Counted from the first letter of the stretch, positions 7,316-15,072 are shown. The stretch is DNA of 39,368 bases from Collinsella aerofaciens (GCF_902364945.1 NZ_CABJFS010000015.1:1-39368); one strand, 5' to 3'. The notes: generated by a model from the letters alone, not told the origin. Numbers and translations are program-made.

Positions 7316-9163
7316 TTATTCGACCGTGACGCTTTTCGCCAGGTTGCGAGGTTGGTCAACGTCGCAACCGCGCAGGATAGCCACCTCGCGGGCGAGCAGC
7401 TGCAGCGGGACGCTCGCCGTGATGGGGCTGAACACGTCGCGGACGGCCGGCACGCGAATGATGCAGTCGGCAATCTTGTTGATCTCCTCGTCGCCCTCGG
7501 TGGCAACGACGATGACCTTGGCGCCGCGTGCCTTGCACTCCATAAGGTTCGACACGGTCTTGTCGTAGGTGGCACTCTTGGTAGCCACAGCGATGACAGG
7601 GAAGCCCGGGTCGATCAGGGCAATGGGGCCGTGCTTCATCTCACCGGCGGCGTAGGCCTCGGCGTGCAGGTAGCTGACCTCTTTGAGCTTGAGCGCGCCC
7701 TCGTAGGAAATAGCGGCACCCATGCCGCGACCCACGAACAGTGCGGACTGCGCGTCCTTGCACAGCAGGGCGGCCTCATGCACGGCCTCGGTTTGGGTAT
7801 CCAAAATCCACTGGATCTGCTCGGCCGTATCGGAAAGCTCGCGGAACAGCATGCGCGCCTGCTTGGTGGTCAAGCGGTACTTGACCTGCGCCAGCAGCAG
7901 GGCCAAAAGCGTAAGGCTCACGACCTGGCCGATGAAGCTCTTGGTCGAGGCAACCGCGATCTCCTTGTTGGCCTTGGTGTAGATGACGCCGTCGCTCTCA
8001 CGCGCCACGGGGCTGCCCACCACGTTGGTGATGCCGAAGACCTTGGCACCCTTGATGCGCGCGTCGCGAATGGCGGCAAGGGTATCGGCCGTCTCGCCCG
8101 ACTGGGACACGGCAACGACAAGCGTCGTCGGCGTAATGATGGGGTTGCGATAACGGAACTCGCTGGCCGCCTCCACCTCGGTGGGGATGCGAGCCCAGCC
8201 CTCAATGAGATTCTTGGCAATGAGGCCAGCGTGATAGCTGGTTCCGCAAGCGATCACGTAGACGCGGTCGATGTCGTTGAGTTCCTCGAGCGAAAGGCCC
8301 AGCTCGTCGATGTCGAGCTCGCCGGCCGGCGTCATACGACCGACCAGCGTGTCGCGCACGACGCGCGGCTGCTCGTGGATTTCCTTGAGCATAAAGTCGG
8401 GATAACCGCCCTTTTCTGCCATGTCCAGGTCCCAGTCGATGTGGGTGACCTTGGGCTCGATAACGTTGCCGGCCTCGTCGGTATACTCGACGCCTGCGGG
8501 CGTGAGTTTGGCAAACTGACCGTCTTCGAGCACCACGACATCGCGGGTGGCGTCGATGAGCGCGATGACGTCGGAGGCGACATAGGCGCCGGTCTCGCCC
8601 GCTCCGACCACGATCGGGGAATCCTTGCGGGCCACGGCGATCACGCCGGGCTCGTCAGCGCACACGGCGGCCAGACCATAGGCACCGACCACGTGGGTGC
8701 AAGCCTCGCGCACGGAAGCCATCAGGTCGTGCGTCTCGGCATAGGCCTCTTCGATCAGATGCGCGAAGACCTCGGTATCGGTCTCGCTCTTAAAGTGGTG
8801 GCCGCGGCCCTCCAGTTCTTCGCGCAGCTCGGCGAAGTTCTCGATGATACCGTTGTGGACGATGGCGATACGACCGTCGCAGCTGGTGTGGGGGTGAGCG
8901 TTAACGACGGAGGGCTTGCCATGGGTAGCCCAGCGGGTATGGCCGATGCCGCAGGTAGCGTCGCTGTCGATGCTGGAAAGCTCGCTCTCCAGGCCCGCAA
9001 CCTTGCCCACGCGGCGGATGACGTCGAGGTGAGCCGCGGCGCCCTCGCCCACCTCGAGCGCGACGCCCGAGGAGTCATAGCCGCGATACTCCATACGCTT
9101 GAGGCCCGTGACCAGGATGTTCTTTGCAATATCAGAGCCGGTGTAGCCGACGATTCCGCACAT
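7316..9163 (-). CDS. glmS: Glutamine-fructose-6-phosphate aminotransferase
   Basis: This enzyme makes glucosamine-6-phosphate from fructose-6-phosphate and glutamine, the first step toward UDP-GlcNAc and peptidoglycan. The 615-residue length is normal. Cys2 (MCGIVGYTG) is the glutaminase nucleophile left after Met removal. The N-terminal glutaminase domain shows GHTRWATHG and HNGIIENF. Two SIS sugar-isomerase domains follow, with ACGTSYHAG and VSQSGETADT in the first and the C-terminal DQPRNLAKSVTVE closing the active site. The ATG at 9163 has AAGGGA upstream. It is transcribed alone. The upstream region holds a palindromic operator candidate (9265-9297). No glmS ribozyme-like leader is evident in the short 5' region. 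Confidence 0.97.
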   Translation of the reverse strand: MCGIVGYTGSDIAKNILVTGLKRMEYRGYDSSGVALEVGEGAAAHLDVIRRVGKVAGLESELSSIDSDATCGIGHTRWATHGKPSVVNAHPHTSCDGRIAIVHNGIIENFAELREELEGRGHHFKSETDTEVFAHLIEEAYAETHDLMASVREACTHVVGAYGLAAVCADEPGVIAVARKDSPIVVGAGETGAYVASDVIALIDATRDVVVLEDGQFAKLTPAGVEYTDEAGNVIEPKVTHIDWDLDMAEKGGYPDFMLKEIHEQPRVVRDTLVGRMTPAGELDIDELGLSLEELNDIDRVYVIACGTSYHAGLIAKNLIEGWARIPTEVEAASEFRYRNPIITPTTLVVAVSQSGETADTLAAIRDARIKGAKVFGITNVVGSPVARESDGVIYTKANKEIAVASTKSFIGQVVSLTLLALLLAQVKYRLTTKQARMLFRELSDTAEQIQWILDTQTEAVHEAALLCKDAQSALFVGRGMGAAISYEGALKLKEVSYLHAEAYAAGEMKHGPIALIDPGFPVIAVATKSATYDKTVSNLMECKARGAKVIVVATEGDEEINKIADCIIRVPAVRDVFSPITASVPLQLLAREVAILRGCDVDQPRNLAKSVTVE

Positions 9164-9264
9164 AGGATAAATCCCTTCGTTCGCGTGACTGCAAGACGTC
9201 CACGCACAGGGGGCGCTGAGACGTATAACGTTCGAGTATTGTACTCACGCAAGCGCAAGCTGAT

Positions 9265-9297
9265 ATACCAGAAGTGGTATCTCAACTTAGATACCAC
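9265..9297 (-). promoter_or_regulatory. Overlapping palindromic operator upstream of glmS
   Basis: Three related half-sites overlap here: ATACCA (9265-9270), TGGTAT (9275-9280) and AGATACCAC (9289-9297). The pair GTGGTATCT (9274-9282) and AGATACCAC is a perfect 9-bp inverted repeat with a six-base spacer; ATACCA-GAAG-TGGTAT forms a second one. TGGTAT-type palindromes are typical of NagR/DasR-type GntR regulators of amino-sugar genes, which would suit glmS. It lies about 100 bases ahead of the glmS start and about 180 ahead of the LacI gene on the other side. Confidence 0.55.
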
Positions 9298-9325
9298 CCG
9301 ATGCACACACGTCCAGCCGGTCCAA

Positions 9326-9360
9326 ACCACCACAAAGGTGCCTGTCCCCTTTGTGGTGGT
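9326..9360. repeat. 13-bp perfect hairpin with CCTGTCC loop
   Basis: ACCACCACAAAGG (9326-9338) pairs exactly with 9348-9360 around TGCCTGTCC. On the minus strand the loop side reads GGGGACAGGCA, the same theme as the hairpin repeats at 7201, 9374, 14109 and 14943, with a different stem. Confidence 0.7.
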
Positions 9361-9373
9361 CGCGCTGGCAACG

Positions 9374-9427
9374 GCGTTTCCCCAGATAAAACCTGCCAAA
9401 ATAAACCTGTCCCTTTTTGGTAGGTTT
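9374..9427 (-). repeat. GGGACAGG hairpin repeat, copy B (inverted)
   Basis: This is the reverse-orientation copy. Stem arms are 9390-9401 and 9415-9426, with one G-T pair; the loop on the minus strand contains GGGACAGG, and the tail TTTATCTGGGGAAACGCC follows on that strand. It lies just ahead of the LacI-type gene and may overlap its promoter. Confidence 0.8.
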
Positions 9428-9475
9428 GGGATGCTACAATCTGGTTTGTACTTGAAACGCATCAAAGGGGCCGCT

Positions 9476-10609
9476 ATGGCAAAGGTGAAAATCAGCGACG
9501 TCGCGCGCGAGGCCGGGGTTTCGCTGGGCACGGTTTCCAACGCGCTCAACCACCCCGAAAAGCTGCGCCCCGAGACCCTCAAGCTCATCAACGAGACCAT
9601 CAATCGCTTGGGCTACCTGCCCAACCAAAGCGCTCGTCAGCTCGCGGGCGGCGCCACCAAGTCCTTTGGCCTGGTGCTCCCCCGTCTCGACCACGGCTTT
9701 TCGCTCCAAATCGCCAGCGGCGCCCACAACGAGGCCCGCAAGCACGGCTACGATCTGCTCATCGCCAATGCCGATAACGACGATATTCTCGAGGATCATT
9801 ACCTGCGCTACTTTATGGGCACGCAGATGTCCGGCGTCATGGTTCAGCCCATGGCATCCCCCGACTGGCACCCGGCCATGACTAAAATGCCCGTGCCGAT
9901 CGTCCATCTGGACGTCCATTGTTCAGAACCCGGTTACTACGTGGCCGCCGACAACGAGGCACAGGGGCGCATTATCGCCGAGCTCGCCATCGCCCGCGGC
10001 GCACGCCATATCACTGTTGTGGGTCGAGCAGCATTTATGCAACTCACCCTGCGCGTCCTTGGCATTCATAAAGCGCTCGCTCTACACCCCGATATCAAGA
10101 TCGAAGTCATCGACGCCGGCGAATGGAATACCGCAGCCGACGGCTACAGTATCGGTGCCCAGATTGCCGAGCGCCCTGCTGACGAGCGCCCCGATTTTGT
10201 CATCGGCCTGACTGACGTATTGGCCTCGGGCGTTATCTCGGCGCTGACCGACAAAGGCATCTCTGTCCCCGGCCAGATTCTTGTTGCCGGCTGCGACGGC
10301 AACCCGCTTGCCTGGAGCGGATCGGTCCCCCTCACCACCGTGGCACCACCGGGCTACGAGATCGGCCGCAAGGGCGTGCAGCTGCTCATCGAGCAAATCG
10401 AGGATAAACCTGCCGCCAAGACCAAACGAGTCCGCATCGGCTCCGCCGCGCGTACCGTCACCACGGCCACGGCCACCGAGGACATTAACCGTCAGGAGCT
10501 CGTGCGCCCCTTCTTGCTCGAACGTGTGAGCACCCAAAAGGCCGAGCAGCACCCGACGGGCCCATCCGCGGCCCCAATAACCGACATCAACCTGGGCGCC
10601 TACCTGTAA
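9476..10609 (+). CDS. LacI-family transcriptional regulator
   Basis: This is a sugar-responsive repressor or activator of 377 residues. The N-terminal helix-turn-helix is classic (ISDVAREAGVSLGTVSNALNHPEKLRPETLKLINETI, residues ~5-40), with hinge-helix region NQSARQLAGG. A periplasmic-binding-protein-like effector domain follows (FGLVLPRLDHGFSLQIASGA; IVHLDVHCSEPGYYVAADNEAQG; CDGNPLAWSG). A C-terminal extension past residue ~340 is unusual for the family. The ATG at 9476 has AAAGGGG upstream; the same frame is open far upstream only because it runs antisense to glmS. No sugar gene lies next to it, so its targets are probably elsewhere. A strong terminator follows at once. Confidence 0.9.
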   Translation: MAKVKISDVAREAGVSLGTVSNALNHPEKLRPETLKLINETINRLGYLPNQSARQLAGGATKSFGLVLPRLDHGFSLQIASGAHNEARKHGYDLLIANADNDDILEDHYLRYFMGTQMSGVMVQPMASPDWHPAMTKMPVPIVHLDVHCSEPGYYVAADNEAQGRIIAELAIARGARHITVVGRAAFMQLTLRVLGIHKALALHPDIKIEVIDAGEWNTAADGYSIGAQIAERPADERPDFVIGLTDVLASGVISALTDKGISVPGQILVAGCDGNPLAWSGSVPLTTVAPPGYEIGRKGVQLLIEQIEDKPAAKTKRVRIGSAARTVTTATATEDINRQELVRPFLLERVSTQKAEQHPTGPSAAPITDINLGAYL

Positions 10610-10610
10610 C

Positions 10611-10651
10611 AAAAAACGCCGCAACGGGAACAGTCCCGCTGCGGCGTTTTT
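10611..10651 (+). terminator. Strong terminator after the LacI gene
   Basis: ACGCCGCA and CGGGA pair with TCCCG and TGCGGCGT around ACAG, with a single unpaired base on each side, flanked by AAAAAA before and TTTTT after. It lies one base after the stop codon, and is bidirectional in form. Confidence 0.9.
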
Positions 10652-10823
10652 GCTGGCCCCACGGGCCTTCTCCGTTTAGCCGGACCTGCGGCTACAGTTA
10701 TTTATGGAATGTAATCCATTTTTCATTAACTTTTTTGTTAAAATAGACTCAATTCCATATTTTTAGATATTTCCTATAAGTATTGATTTTGCTCCAGTTT
10801 TTTCTCGCCAAGAAAGGGGTTTC

Positions 10824-12029
10824 ATGAATCTGATTGATCGCAAACAGTACCTCGACTGGCTCATTTCGTGGAAAGACTCGCACGTCATCAAGGTCGTTTC
10901 GGGCGTGCGAAGGTCCGGCAAATCAAAGCTATTCGAAATCTACCGTAGCTACCTGCGCGATCATGGAATCACAGGCGACCAGGTTATATCCCTCAACTTT
11001 GAAGACCTGGAGTTCGAGTCGCTTACGTCGTATAGAGCACTCTACGACTACATTTCCGCCAGACTCGTCCCCGATAAGATGAACTACGTTTTTCTGGACG
11101 AGATACAGCACGTCGAGCATTTCGAAAAAGCCGTCGACAGTCTTTTTATCAAGGACAATGTCGACCTCTACATAACCGGTTCCAACGCTTATCTGCTCTC
11201 GAGCGAGCTGGCAACTTTGCTCTCCGGCCGCTACGTAGAGCTCAAGATGCTGCCCCTATCCTTTAAAGAGTTTTGCTCGGCAAAAACCAATGACGGAAAG
11301 GCTCCCGCGCAGTTGTTTGACGAGTACATCACCCGGGGCTCTTTTCCCTTTATCGCCGAGACGGGTATTCAGGGACCCCAGGCGCGCGATTATCTTATGA
11401 GCCTCTACGATACCATCGTCATACGCGACGTTATCGAACGCCTGAAGGTCTCGGACGTCCCGACCCTGCGCGATATCACCAAGTTCCTACTCCATAGCAT
11501 TGGAAACCGGATCTCGATTAAAAAAATCTCCGACACGCTCTCGTCCAACGGCAACAAAACCGACCAGAAAACCGTAGCCAAATACCTCAAAGGCTTAACA
11601 GACAGCCTTGTGCTGTACTTTGCTCCGCGCTATAACGTGCGCGGTCGGCAGCTTCTTTCAACAAACGGCAAATACTACGCCGTTGACCTTGGACTTAGAG
11701 GCGCTCTCGTCAAAACCCAAAGCAGCGATATCGGTCATATCCTCGAAAATGTTGTTTATCTCGAGCTCCTACGCCGTGGATACGACGTCTACGTGGGCGA
11801 TATCGACGGCGGGGAAATCGATTTTGTTGCCCTAAAGTCAGACGAGACAGCCTATTTTCAGGTTTCAGCCACAACGCTCGACGAAACTACCCTCAATCGA
11901 GAGTTGGCCCCCTTTAAGAAAGTCCGAGACAACTACCCCAAGACGCTTCTTACGCTCGACACGCTGTTTGCGGACGCGAACTACGAAGGAGTCCGCAAGC
12001 GCAACGTGATCGACTGGCTCCTGGAGTAA
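10824..12029 (+). CDS. AAA-type ATPase with DUF4143 C-terminal domain
   Basis: This ATPase of 401 residues belongs to the common AAA_14/DUF4143 family, whose role is poorly known. Walker A is GVRRSGKS at residues 27-34 and Walker B is VFLDEIQ, with Asp92-Glu93. A sensor-like ITGSNAYLLSSELATLLSGRY segment follows. The C-terminal domain looks like a restriction-endonuclease fold (GYDVYVGDIDGGEIDFVALKS, then YFQVSAT), as in other family members. The start has AAGAAAGGGG upstream. Its 110-base leader is strikingly AT-rich for this window (TTTTTAGATATTTCC), and the gene itself uses more A/T-ending codons, which suggests arrival by transfer. It is transcribed alone. Confidence 0.88.
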   Translation: MNLIDRKQYLDWLISWKDSHVIKVVSGVRRSGKSKLFEIYRSYLRDHGITGDQVISLNFEDLEFESLTSYRALYDYISARLVPDKMNYVFLDEIQHVEHFEKAVDSLFIKDNVDLYITGSNAYLLSSELATLLSGRYVELKMLPLSFKEFCSAKTNDGKAPAQLFDEYITRGSFPFIAETGIQGPQARDYLMSLYDTIVIRDVIERLKVSDVPTLRDITKFLLHSIGNRISIKKISDTLSSNGNKTDQKTVAKYLKGLTDSLVLYFAPRYNVRGRQLLSTNGKYYAVDLGLRGALVKTQSSDIGHILENVVYLELLRRGYDVYVGDIDGGEIDFVALKSDETAYFQVSATTLDETTLNRELAPFKKVRDNYPKTLLTLDTLFADANYEGVRKRNVIDWLLE

Positions 12030-12096
12030 CCTGTAACGTCATAACCCTCCGCCAGCTCCTTACCAAGGCCGCAGCCCCAGTCGCTTAAAGCACAAT

Positions 12097-12143
12097 GCCC
12101 CTCTTATCGGCCAAAACAGCAATCTTGGCGTGATAAGAGGGGC
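12097..12143. other. Nested hairpin downstream of the first HAD gene
   Basis: GCCCCTCTTATC (12097-12108) pairs perfectly with 12132-12143. Inside it GCCAA (12110-12114) pairs with TTGGC (12125-12129). No T run follows on either strand. It could end transcripts of both converging genes (the ATPase and the HAD gene) or mark an intergenic element. The stretch 12144-12230 holds nothing I recognise. Confidence 0.5.
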
Positions 12144-12230
12144 TGACTGCGTCAGCGCCTCCACGCAGGCGCCGTTGCCGCCACCGTCCTGCGAGCTCGG
12201 GCGCGGGACATGGCGACTCGCGTGCAAACG

Positions 12231-12881
12231 CTAGCGCACGGCCTTGACTGCCGCCGCCAGGTCGAACAACGTATCGAGCACGGCCTCGCAGCCATCCACC
12301 ACGTCCTGCGGCAGCGGCACGATATCGGGGACGGCAAAGACATGGCAGCCGGCCGTAATGCCCGAGACGCAGCCGTTGCGAGAATCCTCGACCACGGCGC
12401 ACTCCTCGGGAGCAAAGCCCGCGCGCTCGCAGGCAAGCAGATACATCTCGGGGTCGGGCTTGCCGTGCACGACGTCCTCGCCGCAGGTCACCGTTTCAAA
12501 CTTGTCAAAAAGACCAACCATCTTAAGGTTGCGCTCGGCCGTAACGAGGCGCGACGACGTCGCCAGGCCCACGTGATAGCCCGCAGCCAGCAGCTCGTCT
12601 ATGCACTCGGCGGCGCCGGCCTTAAGCTCCAGTTCGGTCTTGACCATCTCGTCGCGAATCTCCTTGTGGCGGGCATAGACCGCCTCGGTAGTTTCGTGGC
12701 TGCCATAACGCTTATCAAGGATGTCCATGACGTCGGGCAGCGTGCGGCCGATAAACTGATGGATCAGGGCATCATCAATCGCGACCCCCAGCTCGGCAGC
12801 GCCCGCTTTCCATGCCTTGATGCCCAAACGCTCGGTATCGACCAGCGTTCCGTCCATGTCAAAAATAACAGCCTTGATCAT
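12231..12881 (-). CDS. HAD-family phosphatase/phosphomutase, copy 1
   Basis: This is a 216-residue haloacid-dehalogenase hydrolase of the beta-phosphoglucomutase-like subgroup, acting on small phosphorylated metabolites. Motif I is DMDGTLVDTE (nucleophile Asp9, acid Asp11), motif II is the Ser in LATSSR, motif III is Lys in HGKPDP, and motif IV is EDSRNG. The cap domain is at about residues 16-85. The ATG at 12881 has GAGGGG upstream; the frame is open further but without a site. It is a close paralogue of 14209-14859: the last ~110 residues are nearly identical, while residues ~46-85 of the cap differ. It is divergent from larE. Substrate unknown. Confidence 0.88.
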   Translation of the reverse strand: MIKAVIFDMDGTLVDTERLGIKAWKAGAAELGVAIDDALIHQFIGRTLPDVMDILDKRYGSHETTEAVYARHKEIRDEMVKTELELKAGAAECIDELLAAGYHVGLATSSRLVTAERNLKMVGLFDKFETVTCGEDVVHGKPDPEMYLLACERAGFAPEECAVVEDSRNGCVSGITAGCHVFAVPDIVPLPQDVVDGCEAVLDTLFDLAAAVKAVR

Positions 12882-12931
12882 ATCGGTCCCCTCACCGGAT
12901 TGCATTACTGCCACTCTACCGCACTTTACAA

Positions 12932-12951
12932 ACTTGTATATAACGTATATA
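12932..12951. promoter_or_regulatory. Duplicated promoter motif, HAD copy 1/larE side
   Basis: The 20 bases ACTTGTATATAACGTATATA are repeated exactly at 14911-14930, in the same position ahead of the second HAD gene, and both are followed by a CATAT variant. Here it sits between the divergent HAD and larE genes. It is AT-rich and nearly palindromic (TATATAACGTATATA), so it may be a promoter or a shared operator. Confidence 0.55.
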
Positions 12952-13048
12952 GCATATTGCACTTTCGTTACATAGATAGAAGTCTTATGACAAGCGGCTC
13001 GGTAGGATTATAGTTTTCGACCGAGTACTCAACGGCAAGGATCGATTC

Positions 13049-13927
13049 ATGCTTTCAGACACCACCGCACCTGCAGAGGGGCTTCAGGACAAACTCGCAG
13101 CGCTCGAGCAGCTGCTTTTGGCATACGGACGCGTCGCCATCGGCTTTTCCGGCGGCGTCGACAGCAGCTTTCTGGCCGCGGTCTGCGCCCGCATCATGCC
13201 CGCCAGCACGCTTCTCGTTCACCTCACCACGCCGCTCATCGGCACGCCCGAGCAGGCTTCGTTTGAGCAGGCGGTTGACGGGCAGGCCGATGAGGGGCCG
13301 CATTTCAAGCTCCCCGTGCTCAATCTTTCGGTCGATCAGCTGCGGCTCCCCCAAGTAGCCTGCAACGATGCCGACCGCTGCTACCACTGCAAGCGCGCCG
13401 GCTTTACCGCCATCGTCAACCACGCCAAGTCGCTGGGCTTTCCCACCGTCATCGACGGCAGCAACGCAAGCGACCGCGGCGACTACCGCCCCGGCATGCG
13501 CGCCGCCCAGGAGCTCGGCGTGCGCTCGCCCCTCATGGAGGTCGGCTTTACCAAGGACGAAGAAAGCGAGCTGCTGCGCGCCTGGGGCTATCCCGTTTGG
13601 AACCTGCCGGCAGGAGCCTGCCTGGCCACGCGTGTCCCCACGGGCGAGGAGCTCACGCGCGAGAAGGTCGATGTAATCCGCACCTGTGAGGACTACCTGC
13701 ACGACCTTGGCCTAGACCAGGTCCGCGCACGCCTCGTCGGCGGCTGCATGCATATCGAGGCCGCGCCGACAGACGTTGCCAAGATTGCCGCCCTCGGCAG
13801 GACCGCGGTCAACGACGAGGGCAAGGCCCCGCTTCCCGCCGCCATCGAATCTGCCCTGCGCAACCTAGGCTGCGGCCATATCTCCCCCGAGGTCACCCCC
13901 TACATCCACGGCAACATGAACCTTTAA
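13049..13927 (+). CDS. larE: LarE-like ATP-dependent sacrificial sulfur transferase
   Basis: The LarE family adenylates and adds sulfur to the nickel-pincer cofactor precursor used by lactate racemase and related enzymes. The 292-residue length is normal. The PP-loop is SGGVDSS at residues 34-40. A CYHC pair (Cys111, Cys114) and Cys191 in LPAGACLATR match the three cysteines that, in some homologues, bind a 4Fe-4S cluster, rather than a single sacrificial cysteine. The ATG at 13049 is preceded by GGCAAGGATCG. No larA, larB or larC lies in the window, so it works with distant partners or in another sulfur-transfer role. A structured element begins right after its stop. Confidence 0.88.
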   Translation: MLSDTTAPAEGLQDKLAALEQLLLAYGRVAIGFSGGVDSSFLAAVCARIMPASTLLVHLTTPLIGTPEQASFEQAVDGQADEGPHFKLPVLNLSVDQLRLPQVACNDADRCYHCKRAGFTAIVNHAKSLGFPTVIDGSNASDRGDYRPGMRAAQELGVRSPLMEVGFTKDEESELLRAWGYPVWNLPAGACLATRVPTGEELTREKVDVIRTCEDYLHDLGLDQVRARLVGGCMHIEAAPTDVAKIAALGRTAVNDEGKAPLPAAIESALRNLGCGHISPEVTPYIHGNMNL

Positions 13928-14072
13928 GTTACGCCGTTTTACAAACGGCGTAACCGCTCGGCGCTGCGCGGGTTCCGGGCACGGCAAACTGACGTTCAAC
14001 TTCACGGGCGCGACCAAAAGGTCAGCGCCCGCTTGTTTCACGTCACCTTGCCGCACCCGGAACCCGCTCGCT
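13928..14072 (+). repeat. Structured intergenic element, copy 2
   Basis: The first hairpin is GTTACGCCGTTT (13928-13939) with its exact complement at 13943-13954. The outer stem of the nested fold, CGGGTTCCGGG...CGGCAA (13966-13987), pairs with 14049-14072. The TGACGT/ACGTCA stem is 13990-13995 with 14040-14045. The apical stem is 14005-14015 with 14020-14031 around AAAA. The core matches copy 1 (2896-3036) closely. The outer stem is completely different in sequence yet paired, and the apical stem's flanking pair changes from A-T to C-G. It starts at the larE stop. Confidence 0.75.
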
Positions 14073-14108
14073 CGCTTATGCTCAACCTGGGCTACATAAA
14101 TTGTCGCC

Positions 14109-14161
14109 AACCTACCAAAAGAGAACAGGTTTATTTTGGCAGGTTTTATCTGGGAAAACGC
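14109..14161 (+). repeat. GGGACAGG-type hairpin repeat, copy C
   Basis: Arms 14109-14120 and 14134-14145 pair, with one G-T pair. The loop reads GAGAACAGG here, and the tail is TTTATCTGGGAAAACGC. It lies downstream of the second HAD gene. Confidence 0.75.
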
Positions 14162-14208
14162 AAGCGGGGCCACGCCGAAGCCACCGTCATCAACCTCGGC
14201 GCATGCCT

Positions 14209-14859
14209 TTAGCGCACTGCCCTGACCGCTGCCGGCAGATCGAACAGCGTATCGAGAACGGCCTCGCAGCCATCCACCACGTCCTGCGGCAGCGGCAAGA
14301 TATCGGGCACGGCAAAGACGTGGCAGCCGGCCGCAATGCCCGAGACGCAGCCGTTGCGAGAATCCTCGACCACGGCGCACTCTTCGGGAGCAAAGCCCGC
14401 GCGCTCGCAAGCGAGCAGGTAAATTGCGGGGTCGGGCTTGCCATATGCGACGTCCTCGCCGAAGGTCACCGTTTCAAACTTGTCAAAGAGGCCAACCGTT
14501 TTAAGGTTGCGCTCGGCCGCAATGCGGCGCGATGACGTCGCAAGGCCCACGTGATAGCCCGCGGCCAGCAGCTCGTCTAGGCACTCGGCGGCGCCGGCCT
14601 TAAGCTCCAGGTCGGTCTTGGCCATCTCGGTGTGAAGCTCAATGTTGCGGGCATAAATTGCATCGGCAGTTTCGCCCTTGCCGTAATGTGCCTCAAGGAT
14701 GCCCTTAACATCGGCATTCGAACGGCCGATAAACTGATGCATCAGCGCGTCATCAATCGCGATACCCAGCTCGGCAGCACCCACCTTCCACGCCTTCATG
14801 TCCAAGCGCTCGGTATCGATCAACGTTCCATCCATGTCAAAAATAACAGCCTTGATCAT
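14209..14859 (-). CDS. HAD-family phosphatase/phosphomutase, copy 2
   Basis: This is the second 216-residue paralogue, with the same motifs: DMDGTLIDTE (Asp9, Asp11), LATSSR, YGKPDP and EDSRNG. It acts on a small phosphorylated metabolite, unknown here. By eye it is about 80 percent identical to 12231-12881. Differences cluster at residues 46-85 (SNADVKGILEAHYGKGETAD here against TLPDVMDILDKRYGSHETTE). That stretch is in the cap, which sets substrate choice in this family. The C-terminal half is almost unchanged. The ATG at 14859 follows GAAGGGGGCCGAT. The 20-base promoter motif is also duplicated. Both copies are on the minus strand, with larE between them. Confidence 0.88.
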   Translation of the reverse strand: MIKAVIFDMDGTLIDTERLDMKAWKVGAAELGIAIDDALMHQFIGRSNADVKGILEAHYGKGETADAIYARNIELHTEMAKTDLELKAGAAECLDELLAAGYHVGLATSSRRIAAERNLKTVGLFDKFETVTFGEDVAYGKPDPAIYLLACERAGFAPEECAVVEDSRNGCVSGIAAGCHVFAVPDILPLPQDVVDGCEAVLDTLFDLPAAVRAVR

Positions 14860-14910
14860 ATCGGCCCCCTTCGCCGGCTTGCGTTACCGCAACCCTACCC
14901 CCACTTTGCA

Positions 14911-14930
14911 ACTTGTATATAACGTATATA
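14911..14930. promoter_or_regulatory. Duplicated promoter motif, HAD copy 2
   Basis: Exact copy of the 20-base motif at 12932-12951, ahead of the second HAD gene. The surrounding CACTTT-CAA context is also shared, so the duplication covered the upstream region as well as the gene. Confidence 0.55.
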
Positions 14931-14942
14931 TCATATCGCGCC

Positions 14943-14995
14943 AACCTACTGAAAAGGGACAGGTTTATTTTGGCAAGTTTTATCTGGGGAAACGC
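14943..14995 (+). repeat. GGGACAGG hairpin repeat, copy D
   Basis: This is the most decayed copy: the left arm AACCTACTGAAAA pairs imperfectly with TTTTGGCAAGTT (14968-14979). The loop GGGACAGG and the tail TTTATCTGGGGAAACGC are intact. As in copies A and C, a GGGCC-containing sequence follows the tail. Confidence 0.75.
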
Positions 14996-15000
14996 AGACG

Positions 15001-15033
15001 GGGCCGCGACGTCTATAGCGTCGCGGCCCTTTT
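15001..15033. terminator. Strong GC hairpin after the sugar operon
   Basis: GGGCCGCGACG (15001-15011) pairs perfectly with 15019-15029 around TCTATAG. Four T's follow on the plus strand. The operon ends at 15073 on the minus strand, where the hairpin is preceded by AAGGAAAA and has no T run after it, so it may block both directions. Confidence 0.6.
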
Positions 15034-15072
15034 CCTTGGAGAAGGATCGATTAATGGAACGGAGAGCCCGTT

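Noticed and set aside
6944..9475. A very long plus-strand open frame running into the LacI gene
   Set aside because: It is antisense to glmS and open only because of codon-phase and GC effects. The real LacI start is the ATG at 9476, with a ribosome site.
7201..15033. A CRISPR array built from the repeated GGGACAGG units
   Set aside because: The copies are kilobases apart, in both orientations, without regular spacers or cas genes.
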